From CAG-964 sp902789345 (GTDB lineage: Bacteria; Bacillota; Clostridia; Oscillospirales; Acutalibacteraceae), in assembly GCA_052117325.1 (NCBI GenBank), contig JBQKJJ010000023.1: a DNA stretch of 26,248 bases. One strand, written 5' to 3'. Below, one piece after another: positions 1-8,500 of the stretch; within the stretch, counting starts at the first letter, position 1, and every line of letters starts with the position of its first letter. Both the position numbers and the translations under genes were made by a program. The notes below the pieces were generated by a model. It did no database searches. It worked only from the letters and a program-made list of their open reading frames with translations, and was not told the DNA's origin.

Positions 1-1125
1 TGATAATGTCAAGAAACAACTCACACCCCCAACGGGGACGAAAACACTATGCGTAAATACTCATAAAATTATAGCGCAGAAACAACTCACACCCCCAACG
101 GGGACGAAAACTGTCTACCTGCAATAAGACCTACTTCCAATGTTGTTGAGAAACAACTCACACCCCCAACGGGGACGAAAACATTGTCTGTTGTTTTGGT
201 TGACTTGATAATGTCAAGAAACAACTCACACCCCCAACGGGGACGAAAACACTATGCGTAAATACTCATAAAATTATAGCGCAGAAACAACTCACACCCC
301 CAACGGGGACGAAAACCAACTTTGTTTAACAAAGTTGTTGAATTTTGGTGAAACAACTCACACCCCCAACGGGGACGAAAACTGCCATAATGTAAGTATA
401 TTAGATATTCTTTTTTTGGAAACAACTCACACCCCCAACGGGGACGAAAACCAAAAGGTATAACAAGGGTACGGACTTTAAAAGAAACAACTCACACCCC
501 CAACGGGGACGAAAACCATGTCGCTAATATGTCAATACATAATTTTTTAAGAAACAACTCACACCCCCAACGGGGACGAAAACATTATGAAGTTGGTTAT
601 TTACTAAGTGTGTTTAGAAACAACTCACACCCCCAACGGGGACGAAAACTACCAATAGCAATTTTAATATTAAATTTTACGGTTAGGAAACAACTTACAC
701 CCCCAACGGGGACGAAAACATAGTAATTCGTAGGTTAGAGCCTGTTGCCTCGTTGAAACAACTTACACCCCCAACGGGGACGAAAACTACATCAGCAATT
801 ATAACTGGATAATTTTTAATAGAAACAACTTACACCCCCAACGGGGACGAAAACCCAGCTTTATAATATTTAGTTGTAAAGGTACTTGGAAACAACTTAC
901 ACCCCCAACGGGGACGAAAACCTGCAACGGTTTATAATATGCCTGCCAGATATTATGAAACAACTTACACCCCCAACGGGGACGAAAACTGTAACCCTGT
1001 GACTACAATTAATATTGTAATAGGGAAACAACTCACACCCCCAACGGGGACGAAAACGTTACTATCATTTAATAACGCATTTTGCAAGTTTAGAAACAAC
1101 TCACATCCCCAACGGGGACGAAAAC
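1..1125 (+). CRISPR. CRISPR array, type III-A-like repeat, 17 repeats (trailer end)
   Basis: Seventeen 33-base repeats begin GAAACAACT and end CGGGGACGAAAAC. They start at 13, 79, 150, 218, 284, 350, 419, 484, 551, 617, 687, 755, 822, 889, 957, 1025 and 1093. The 16 complete spacers are 32-38 bases; bases 1-12 are the end of a further spacer. The repeat has a CCCC/GGGG stem, and its last eight bases, ACGAAAAC, closely match the crRNA 5' tag of staphylococcal and streptococcal type III-A systems. That, with variable spacer length, suggests type III-A (inference). The last repeat (1093-1125) is degenerate, with CACATCCCC for CACACCCCC, so the right end is the trailer, transcription is on the + strand and the leader lies left of the window. 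Repeats 11-15 (687-989) share a C-to-T change at base 10. Bases 1-111 are identical to 206-316, so two spacers occur twice. No cas gene is visible. Confidence 0.98.
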
Positions 1126-1198
1126 CTGTTGACTAAATTGGTCAAGGAATATATAATAAACCTATAGAAATAATAGGCATAAGTTGACAGGAGATGTT

Positions 1199-1747
1199 AT
1201 GATGACAAAGGATGAAGCGTGGCAGCTTTTAGAGGAATATAACAAGGAAGAGTTCCATTTGGAGCACGCTGAAATAGTGGGCAAGACAATGGCATATTTT
1301 GCGCAGAAGCTGGGCTATGGTGACCAGCAGGATTTTTGGGAAATTGTAGGTATACTGCATGACCTTGATTTTGAAATGTACCCTGAACAGCACTGCATTA
1401 AAGAACAGGAAATAATGCGTGAAAAGGGTGTAGATGAAAGAATCATACACGCCACCGCAAGTCACGGTTACGGTATTACGGTGGATATTAAGCCGGAGCA
1501 CCAAATGGAAAAGGTGCTGTATGCTGTTGACGAATTAACGGGGCTAATTGGTGCGGTGGTGCTGATGCGTCCGTCAAAAAGCGTACAGGATTTGCAGTTA
1601 AAATCTGTTAAGAAAAAGTATAAAAGCAAGGGCTTTGCCGCAGGCTGTTCCAGAGAGGTTATTGAGCGTGGCGCAGAAATGTTGGGTTGGTCGCTTGATG
1701 AGTTAATAACAGAAACTATTGAGGCGCTAAAAACCTTTAGACCTTAA
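1199..1747 (+). CDS. HD-domain putative metal-dependent hydrolase
   Basis: About 183 residues. The HD superfamily signature is visible: an early histidine in EEFHLEHAEIVGKTM, the HD pair in GILHDLDFEMYPEQH (about H54-D55), a following HATASHGYG, and an aspartate in YAVDELTGL. This fits a stand-alone HD phosphohydrolase-like fold of the kind often annotated as an HDIG-domain protein. The substrate cannot be told; family members act on nucleotides or other phosphate esters. AGGAG at 1189-1193 is followed by two in-frame ATGs, 1199 and 1202, either of which could be the start. The gene begins about 75 bases past the CRISPR trailer. A methyltransferase follows after a few bases and may be cotranscribed. 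There is no helicase or polymerase domain, so I do not regard it as a Cas protein. Confidence 0.85.
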   Translation: MMTKDEAWQLLEEYNKEEFHLEHAEIVGKTMAYFAQKLGYGDQQDFWEIVGILHDLDFEMYPEQHCIKEQEIMREKGVDERIIHATASHGYGITVDIKPEHQMEKVLYAVDELTGLIGAVVLMRPSKSVQDLQLKSVKKKYKSKGFAAGCSREVIERGAEMLGWSLDELITETIEALKTFRP

Positions 1748-1793
1748 TTTAGCCGTGGTATTGAAGATTTTACATAAAAATGAGGTGCACACT

Positions 1794-2588
1794 GTGGATA
1801 TTACAGACAAAAGAATTGATAACGGCGTTGCCTTTGACTGGGGCAGAGTATCGCAGGAATACGCAAAGTACCGTGATATTTATCCCGACGAATTTTATAA
1901 AACTATAGCTCAGCGTGGGCTGTGCATTGTGGGGCAGCGTGTGTTGGACCTTGGTACAGGTACAGGAGTGTTGCCCAGAAATATGTACAAATACGGTGCG
2001 GACTGGGTAGGTACCGACATTTCGGAAAATCAGATTAAACAGGCACAGCTTATGGCTAAGGCAGACAATATGGATATATCCTTTTGCGTTTCGGCGGCAG
2101 AGGATTTAAGCTTTCCGGATAACAGTTTTGATGTTGCAACAGCTTGCCAGTGCTTTTGGTATTTTGATTACGAAAAGGTAATGCCAAATCTATCCCGTAT
2201 GCTTAAACCCGGTGGAAAGTTTGTTGCATTGTGTATGGAGTGGCTTCCATTTGATGACAGCATAGCGATGAACAGTGAAAATCTTGTGTTAAAGTACAGT
2301 CCGCAGTGGAGCGGAGCAAGAGAGGTTATGCATCCCATTGAAATTCCGAAAATCGCACTTGAGTATTTTAATATAGAGTATCACTGCGAATTTAAAACAG
2401 AAGTGCCTTTTACCAGGGAAAGTTGGCACGGCAGAATGAAAGCTTGCCGTGGTGTAGGCGCTTCTCTTAACAGTGAACAGCTAAGCCGTTGGGACAAGGA
2501 GCATAGAGAATTGTTGGAAAATACCACCCCCGAAAGCTTCACTGTTACCCATTATGTAGCTATGGCAGTGCTTGAAAATAAAAAGTAG
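1794..2588 (+). CDS. class I SAM-dependent methyltransferase
   Basis: A Rossmann-fold methyltransferase of the Methyltransf_11/UbiE type. Motif I is VLDLGTGTGVLPR (about residues 50-62). It is followed by the acidic strand GADWVGTDIS, an SAAEDLSFPDNSFDVATACQ segment and a post-core MLKPGGKFVAL. The methyl acceptor is unknown. An upstream GTG at 1755 is in frame but has no convincing ribosome binding site. I chose GTG 1794 because GAGGTG lies at 1782-1787 and the protein then opens VDITDKRIDNG, which looks like a natural N-terminus for this family. Length is then 264 residues. It follows the HD gene by 46 bases and is probably in the same transcript. A bidirectional hairpin terminator lies downstream at 2646-2671. 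Confidence 0.85.
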   Translation: MDITDKRIDNGVAFDWGRVSQEYAKYRDIYPDEFYKTIAQRGLCIVGQRVLDLGTGTGVLPRNMYKYGADWVGTDISENQIKQAQLMAKADNMDISFCVSAAEDLSFPDNSFDVATACQCFWYFDYEKVMPNLSRMLKPGGKFVALCMEWLPFDDSIAMNSENLVLKYSPQWSGAREVMHPIEIPKIALEYFNIEYHCEFKTEVPFTRESWHGRMKACRGVGASLNSEQLSRWDKEHRELLENTTPESFTVTHYVAMAVLENKK

Positions 2589-2594
2589 AGCATT

Positions 2595-2628
2595 TTGTAT
2601 TGAATACAATGTGTGCCGGTGTTATAAT
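2595..2628 (+). promoter_or_regulatory. sigma-A promoter with operator-like palindrome over the -35
   Basis: TTGAAT at 2600-2605 and a perfect TATAAT at 2623-2628 are 17 bases apart. The -35 is embedded in the palindrome TTGTATT-G-AATACAA (2595-2609), which suggests a dimeric regulator acting here. The predicted start is near 2635, only about 11 bases before the terminator hairpin at 2646-2671. The promoter would therefore make a very short RNA unless there is read-through into the gene at 2731. Confidence 0.6.
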
Positions 2629-2645
2629 GAGAGTGCAGATAATTT

Positions 2646-2671
2646 AAAAAGACCGCTGATGCGGTCTTTTT
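2646..2671 (+). terminator. rho-independent terminator (probably bidirectional)
   Basis: The hairpin arms are GACCGC and GCGGTC around TGAT. They are flanked by AAAAA on the left and TTTTT on the right, so it could end transcripts in both directions. It follows the methyltransferase gene and lies between a good promoter (2600-2628) and the membrane protein gene at 2731. Confidence 0.8.
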
Positions 2672-2677
2672 AGTAAC

Positions 2678-2709
2678 ACATAAGTTAGTTAAAACTAACT
2701 AACTTATGT
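2678..2709. promoter_or_regulatory. perfect 13-bp inverted repeat upstream of membrane gene
   Basis: The arms ACATAAGTTAGTT (2678-2690) and AACTAACTTATGT (2697-2709) flank the 6-base loop AAAACT. The repeat sits between the terminator and the AGGAGG ribosome binding site of the gene at 2731. There is no T-run, so a terminator is unlikely. It could be a TetR-type operator or an mRNA stem that affects translation of the next gene. Which of these it is cannot be decided by eye. Confidence 0.6.
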
Positions 2710-2730
2710 AAAAATGTCAGGAGGAATAAT

Positions 2731-3396
2731 ATGACTAAAAATAAAACTATGTTAATGCTGGTGCTTGGACTGCTGGGTTGTATATGCTTTGGAGCAGGGG
2801 ATTGGCTTATGATGTACGGCAGTGTAGAGCACAGCGGCAGTTTATATTGGCTTACGGAGGGTGTGGTGCAAATTGCCCCTTGGCGAAACGCCTTGGCAAT
2901 GGCGCTGTCTTTCCCCGGTATTATACTTTATGGCATTGCCTTGTTTGCTATAGCTGATTTTATTAAAAATGATAAAAACAAAAAGATATACCGCACACTT
3001 ACAGCCTTTGGACTAACGCCTTGGCTTTGCCTGCACCTGTTTTACATAATGATACTGTATACCTTTGCGTGGTTAAGCAATAACGGATATGTACAGGCGG
3101 CAATGCCTGCGGCAGAGGCGTTGTACAGCCATTTGTCTTGGATTGTAATGCTAAGTGAAGTATTTATGCTGGCCCCGTTTATCTATTGGTTTTATCTGCA
3201 ATTTGCAAAGAAAACAGTTTTTCCCCGTGGAGCGGCGTTTACAAATATTCTGATTATATACGCACTGATGTATGTTATAAAAATGCTGTTGCCGGAATCA
3301 CCTTTCCGTTTAGGCTTTACAAACGGTCTAATGAGTGAAAGTATGGTTATATGGTTTGCCGTCATTTTTATATGGGGCAGAAAGTATGCCGATTAA
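2731..3396 (+). CDS. six-helix integral membrane protein, DUF6796-like
   Basis: 221 residues with about six hydrophobic segments, starting with TMLMLVLGLLGCICFGAGDW. Recognisable blocks are GDWLMMYG, LYWLTEGVVQIAPWR and LSFPGIILYGIALFAIADF, which resemble an uncharacterised Firmicutes membrane family (DUF6796 as I remember it; not verified). The function is unknown. The start ATG is preceded by AGGAGG at 2719-2724. Expression is probably regulated, since the 140 bases upstream hold a promoter with a palindrome, a terminator and a perfect inverted repeat. No partner gene is adjacent. Confidence 0.75.
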   Translation: MTKNKTMLMLVLGLLGCICFGAGDWLMMYGSVEHSGSLYWLTEGVVQIAPWRNALAMALSFPGIILYGIALFAIADFIKNDKNKKIYRTLTAFGLTPWLCLHLFYIMILYTFAWLSNNGYVQAAMPAAEALYSHLSWIVMLSEVFMLAPFIYWFYLQFAKKTVFPRGAAFTNILIIYALMYVIKMLLPESPFRLGFTNGLMSESMVIWFAVIFIWGRKYAD

Positions 3397-3671
3397 TGCA
3401 GGGCTGACTACCTGTTAAAAGCAGGGGGCTGAATTAAATATAAACAATTAACAAAAAGCAATTTCTGCTTTGTTGCTATTGATAAGGTATGTGGCACAGG
3501 CATTTCTCAAGATATTGAAACACTTTTAAAATAAGATATAACATATTTATAATTTGTGGCTGGCGTTACCCTTTGGGGCGTCAGCTTTTTTATAAAAAAC
3601 TTATATATACAGTGTAAAGAAGGAACTATAACTCAACAAATTTTTAAATATTGCAATATCTGTGTATATTA
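3397..3671. other. intergenic stretch with a possible gene fragment
   Basis: No complete gene is seen. A short open stretch at 3463-3534 reads FCFVAIDKVCGTGISQDIET and then LLK before a stop. It looks more like the protein-like tail of a lost gene than random sequence, but I cannot identify it. A terminator follows at 3559-3591. A 12-bp perfect palindrome, ATATTGCAATAT, lies at 3648-3659 just before the promoter of the NRPS operon. Confidence 0.3.
3559..3591 (+). terminator. rho-independent terminator
   Basis: GCTGGCG pairs with CGTCAGC (one G-T), with an inner CCC-TTT-GGG, followed by a run of T. It insulates the NRPS operon from upstream transcription. Confidence 0.75.
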
Positions 3672-3700
3672 TAGACATGGACGGTTATTTGTGATAGAAT
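3672..3700 (+). promoter_or_regulatory. predicted promoter of the exporter-NRPS operon
   Basis: TAGACA (3672-3677) and TAGAAT (3695-3700) are separated by 17 bases. The predicted start, about 3707, lies immediately before the 22-bp palindrome at 3710-3731. It is the best sigma-A-like match I found between the upstream terminator and the ATG at 3801. Confidence 0.45.
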
Positions 3701-3709
3701 ACAAAATAT

Positions 3710-3731
3710 AACAAATAATTAATTATTTGTT
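3710..3731. promoter_or_regulatory. perfect 22-bp palindrome, candidate operator
   Basis: AACAAATAATT is followed directly by its exact reverse complement. An extra half-site-like TTATTTGT occurs at 3685-3692, inside the predicted promoter spacer. The position at the predicted start of transcription suggests a repressor site, or a 5' mRNA stem. The cognate regulator is not in the operon. Confidence 0.55.
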
Positions 3732-3800
3732 GTGCAGTAAGGAGTAAAACACAGGTAAATTTATTGGCTTGGTCGGTATTTAATAAGGAGTTGAGATTAT

Positions 3801-5543
3801 ATGCAAAAAAGAAACCGAAGGCTGTTAAGCTCAAAGCTTAATAAATACATTGTTCCCGGAATAATGATGTCCCTTGCACTGCAGCTTGGAAATATTGTTG
3901 ATACTATTTTTGTAAGTAATTTTATTGGTGTTGACGCTATGTCGGCTATTACGGCAAGCTTGCCGGTTGAAACAATAATTCAGCTGGTGGGGTACTGCCT
4001 TGGTATAGGCGGTTCAATAGCTGTAGGGATAATGCTTGGCAAGAGAGATACAGAAAGTGCGTCAAAGCTTTTTTCGGCAACTCTTGTTGTTACTGTTTTA
4101 GTTGGATTGATTTTTTCGGCTCTGTCATTCTTTATTGCCGAGCCTGTAGCGAAAATGCTTGTTTCCGGCAGCGGTTTATTTCATTATACAAGGGATTATA
4201 TTTTTATAAGCCTGCTTGGCGCTCCGATTATTGGTGTGGGCTTGATGATGATAAGCTACCTTGGTGCAGAAAATCACCCCGAACTTGCTTCTACTTATTT
4301 AATAGCCGCCAATGTTATAAACCTTGTACTGGATTACATATTCCTTAATTTCACGCCAATGGGCATAGCCGGTGCGTCACTTTCTACAGTTTTTGGCTTC
4401 CTTATTGCAATGGTTGTATTTGTTTTTTATGTTCGTTCGGATAAACGAAATATTAGTTTTGTTCGGCTTAAGCTAAAGGATTTTGCAATTATAAAAGAGG
4501 CAGTTGTTACAGGCTTGCCAATGCTGGTTTTTATGGCAACTAACTTTGTAAAAGCACTGGGAATCAATATGATTATAATAAATCTTATTGGTGATGACGG
4601 CTTGGCGGTATTTACCGTTTGCGATAATGTTCTTATGATAGTGGAAATGTTTGTAGGAGGAATTATAGGTGTTATTCCGAATGTAGCCGGTGTACTTTAT
4701 GGCGAAAAGGATTATGTAGGTCTTCGTGTTTTGTGTAACAAGATGCTTAAATACAGCTACATAGTTCTTGCTGTACTGTTTGTACTTATGATGATATTTA
4801 CAGAGCAGATAGCTATAATGTTTGGCAGTGATGGCGGCGAGCTTGGCGTACAAATGGTAAATTCACTGCGTATATTTGCATTTTGCGTTGCTCCGTATCT
4901 TTGGAATAAATTTATAATCAGCTATTATGAGTCTATTGAAAAAACAACAATTGCAAGCTTTGTTACTTTCCTGGAGAATGCGCTTGTGGTTTTGCCTGCA
5001 ACACTTGCTGGAATACTTATATGGAAGCAGATTGACGGAATCGGTATAGACGGTATTGCTGTTGGTTTTGTTGTTTCTGAGGTAATAACCGTACTTGCGG
5101 CTTATATTTTCAGAAAGATAAAATATAAACATTCATCTTTCTATATTGTTCCGAAAGAAAACCCGGGCATAAACCTTGATTTTTCAATTCAAAGTACAAT
5201 GGACGAAGCACAAAAGGTTCATAAGGAAATTATGAGCTTCTGTGCTGAAAATAATATTCTTAACAGCAAGGCAAATCTTGCCGCTGTATGTGCCGAAGAA
5301 ATGACAGTGAATATTATTAAATTTGGCGGTAAGTCTTCAAACTGGATTGACATCAGCCTTTGCCTTGAAGATGATTTACTTCGCCTTAGAATAAGGGATA
5401 ACGGTGTAAACTTTAACCCGCTTGATTATGAAAATGACAGCGATGAATTTGATATACACGGTATAGAGCTTGTTAAGAAAATTTCTAAATCTATGAGTTA
5501 TATTCGTGCTATAGATATGAACAACACAATAATAACTTTTTAG
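3801..5543 (+). CDS. MATE-family exporter fused to RsbW-like kinase domain
   Basis: 580 residues. Residues about 14-450 form a MATE-type (MatE/NorM-like) multidrug/flippase transporter with about 12 membrane segments, for example MMSLALQLGNIVDTIFVSNF. Residues about 470-580 are a soluble GHKL/RsbW-type ATPase. The N-box is CAEEMTVNIIKFG (E500, N504), the G1 box RIRDNGVNF (D533, G535) and the G2 box DIHGIELVK (G554). Such domains bind ATP and, in RsbW/SpoIIAB, phosphorylate a STAS partner; here it would face the cytoplasm. AAGGAG at 3785-3790 sets the start. The stop is 12 bases before the NRPS start, so the two are cotranscribed. Export of the NRPS product is the likely role (inference). A STAS protein and a phosphatase later in the operon supply the natural partners for the kinase domain. 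Confidence 0.92.
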   Translation: MQKRNRRLLSSKLNKYIVPGIMMSLALQLGNIVDTIFVSNFIGVDAMSAITASLPVETIIQLVGYCLGIGGSIAVGIMLGKRDTESASKLFSATLVVTVLVGLIFSALSFFIAEPVAKMLVSGSGLFHYTRDYIFISLLGAPIIGVGLMMISYLGAENHPELASTYLIAANVINLVLDYIFLNFTPMGIAGASLSTVFGFLIAMVVFVFYVRSDKRNISFVRLKLKDFAIIKEAVVTGLPMLVFMATNFVKALGINMIIINLIGDDGLAVFTVCDNVLMIVEMFVGGIIGVIPNVAGVLYGEKDYVGLRVLCNKMLKYSYIVLAVLFVLMMIFTEQIAIMFGSDGGELGVQMVNSLRIFAFCVAPYLWNKFIISYYESIEKTTIASFVTFLENALVVLPATLAGILIWKQIDGIGIDGIAVGFVVSEVITVLAAYIFRKIKYKHSSFYIVPKENPGINLDFSIQSTMDEAQKVHKEIMSFCAENNILNSKANLAAVCAEEMTVNIIKFGGKSSNWIDISLCLEDDLLRLRIRDNGVNFNPLDYENDSDEFDIHGIELVKKISKSMSYIRAIDMNNTIITF

Positions 5544-5555
5544 GAGTGATTAAAA

Positions 5556-8500
5556 ATGTCAGCAATAAATGATACCCGGTTTGACTTTGACTTCCGACCG
5601 GTAACGAAGCTTTTTGAGGAGCAGGTAAGCCTTAATCCCCACAAAACTGCCGTTATATCCGGCGGCGAAAGCCTAACATATACACAGCTTAACGAAAGAG
5701 CAAACAAGATTGCAAATTCGTTGATTGAAAAGGGTGCAGGCCGTGAAAAACTTGTAGGAGTTATGCTGGAACGCTGTTGCGATTTCTACTCTGTAAGACA
5801 GGGTATTTTAAAGTCCGGCAGTGCCTTTGTAGTAGCGGCCCCGGATTACCCTGATGACAGAGTGGAGTATATTTTTGAAGATTCGCAAGCAATGTTTGTT
5901 ATTACAACAAGTGATATTGCAGAAAAGCGCAAGGAGCTTTTTTCAAAGCTAAAATGTGAAATACTCTTGCTGGATAAACTTCTTGAAAATAAAAATACGA
6001 CAAACCCTGATGTAGACATAAAGGAGCACGACCTTTGCTATTGCATATATACATCAGGTTCAACAGGCAAGCCAAAGGGAGTTATTATTGAGCATATTAA
6101 TCTTGCCAATTTTGTAAACCCAAACCCTAAAAACGGCGAGCTTTTAGGGTTTGTAGAAAGAGGAACAGTGGTTCTTGCAATGGCGGCAATGACCTTTGAT
6201 GTATCTATTATGGAGGAATTTATTCCGCTGACAAACGGTCTTACAGCAGTTATAGCAAGTGATGAAGAAATTTTAAACCCACTTATGCTGGGCGAACTTA
6301 TTGTAAAAAACAATGTGGATGTAATGTCAACAACCCCTACATATGTTTCAAACATAGTGGATTTGCCACAGCTAAAAGATGCTATATCGCAGATAAAGGT
6401 GTTCGATTTTGGTGCAGAGGCATTTCCTCCGGCACTTTACGATAAGATTCGTTCGGTAAACAATGATGCCTATATTATGAACGGCTACGGCCCTACCGAA
6501 GCAACTATAAGCTGTACAATGAAGGTGATTGACAGCAATAGCAAAATCACTATAGGCGTGCCTAACTCTAATGTAAAAGCTTATATTGTTGATAAGGATA
6601 ATAAGCTTTTGCCTGACGGTGAAAGCGGCGAGCTTGTTATTGCAGGCTTAGGCGTAGGCAGAGGATATGTTAATCTTCCTGAAAAAACTGCCGCCGTATT
6701 TATCGAGCTTAACGGAGAAAGAGCTTATAAAACAGGCGACCTTGCAAAAATAAATGAAGACGGCGAAATAGAATTTTTTGGCAGAATAGACAACCAGATT
6801 AAGCTGCGTGGTCTTAGAATAGAATTAGGTGAAATTGAAGAGGTAATAAACAGCTTTAACGGCGTGCTGACAAGCGTTACAGTGCCTGTTGATAATAAAT
6901 ATCTTTGCTGTTATTTTACGGCTGACCGTAAAATCAGCCCTGATGAAATTATTGATTACGCTTCAAAATCACTTGCACATTATATGGTGCCGGAGGTATT
7001 TATTCAGCTTGAAAAAATGCCAATGACGAAAAACGGAAAAATTGATAAAAAGGCGTTGCCAAAGCCTGTAGCACAGCCTGAAAATCTTAAAGAGCCAAAA
7101 ACACAGATGCAGAAAAAGATTTTTGATATTGTTGCAAAGGTTGTGGGCAATGACTTTTTCGGAATTGATACCGGGCTTTACAGGGCAGGTTTGTCCTCCG
7201 TAAGTGCAATGAAGCTTTGTATTATTCTTTCCGATGAATTTGGTGTAACAATTAAAACAGGGGACATTCACGATAATAATACGGTTGAAAAGCTGGAGAA
7301 TTACATAAAGCTTGCACCAAAAATCAAAACATACGAAAAACGAGATGTATATCCTCTTACAGGCTCACAAAAGGGTATATTTGCAGAGTGCAGTAAAAAT
7401 CCAGACAGCACCGTGTACAATATTCCTTTCCTGTTTAAGCTGGATTCAAAGATTGATACAGAAAAGCTTTCTAATGCCATTACCAACACAGTAAAGGTTC
7501 ACTCTTACCTGCTTACAAGGGTGTTTTTGGATGATAACGGCGAAATGGTGCAAAGCCCTTGTAATGAAGAGTTTATACCGAAAATTATAAAGCTTACAAA
7601 CGAAGAATTTAATTCTGTCAAAAATAATCTTGTTCGTCCGTTTAAGCTTGAAAAAAGCCGCCTGTTCCGTGCTGAAATTTATGTAACCGAGGATAAAAAA
7701 TATCTTCTTACAGATTTCCACCATATTATTGCAGACGGAAACTCCTATGATATAATTTTTGCAGATATAAATAAATCATATTTAGGAGAAAAGCTTGAAA
7801 AGGAAACCTATACAGGCTTTGACGCCGCACTTGATGAGGAACAGCAGATTAAGGACGGCAAGTATAAAAAAGCCGAAAAATATTTTGACAGCATATTTGA
7901 CGGGCTTGAAACGGAGTCACTTCCGCTTCCTGATAATTCAGGAGATAAACCTGAAAAGGGTTCTACAGAAAAGCGTATAAGAATTTCAGAAAATAAAATT
8001 CTTTCCTATTGTGAAAAGCTCGGTGTTACACCAAATACCCTGTTTACAGGTCTGTTTGGTATTCTTATGACTAAATATTCCAATTCCGACGATAGCCTTT
8101 TTGCTACAATTTATAACGGCAGAAATGATTCCAGACTTGAAAATACAGTGTGTATGCTTGTTAAAACGCTTCCGGTTTATTGTTCGTTCGAGGATAAAAC
8201 AACCATACAATCATATATGAGCGATCTTTCCCAACAGCTTGTATCGTCAATGGCAAACGATATTTTCCCATTTTCAGATATTTGTGCTAAATACGGGCTT
8301 AATTCTGACCTTGTTTTTGCATATCAGGCAGAGCTTAGTGACGATTACCCAATAGGTGATACTGTAGCTAACGGCATTGACCTTTCGCTGGATATGCCGA
8401 AAATGCCGCTGCTTATTCAGGTAAGGGATTATAACAACGAGTATGTACTTACAGCCGAATATCGCAGTGATATGTACAGCAAGGCTTTCGTAGACGAAAT

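Noticed and set aside
529..1136. Two short open frames (529-723, 939-1136) within the array
   Set aside because: They are translations of CRISPR repeats and spacers, with a repeated N-N-S-H-P-Q-R-G-R-K pattern.
1199..1747. HD-domain gene next to the CRISPR array as a cas gene
   Set aside because: It is at the trailer end, lacks helicase or polymerase domains, and looks like a free-standing HD hydrolase.
2678..2709. The 13-bp inverted repeat as a terminator
   Set aside because: There is no T-run after it, and a proper terminator already lies at 2646-2671.
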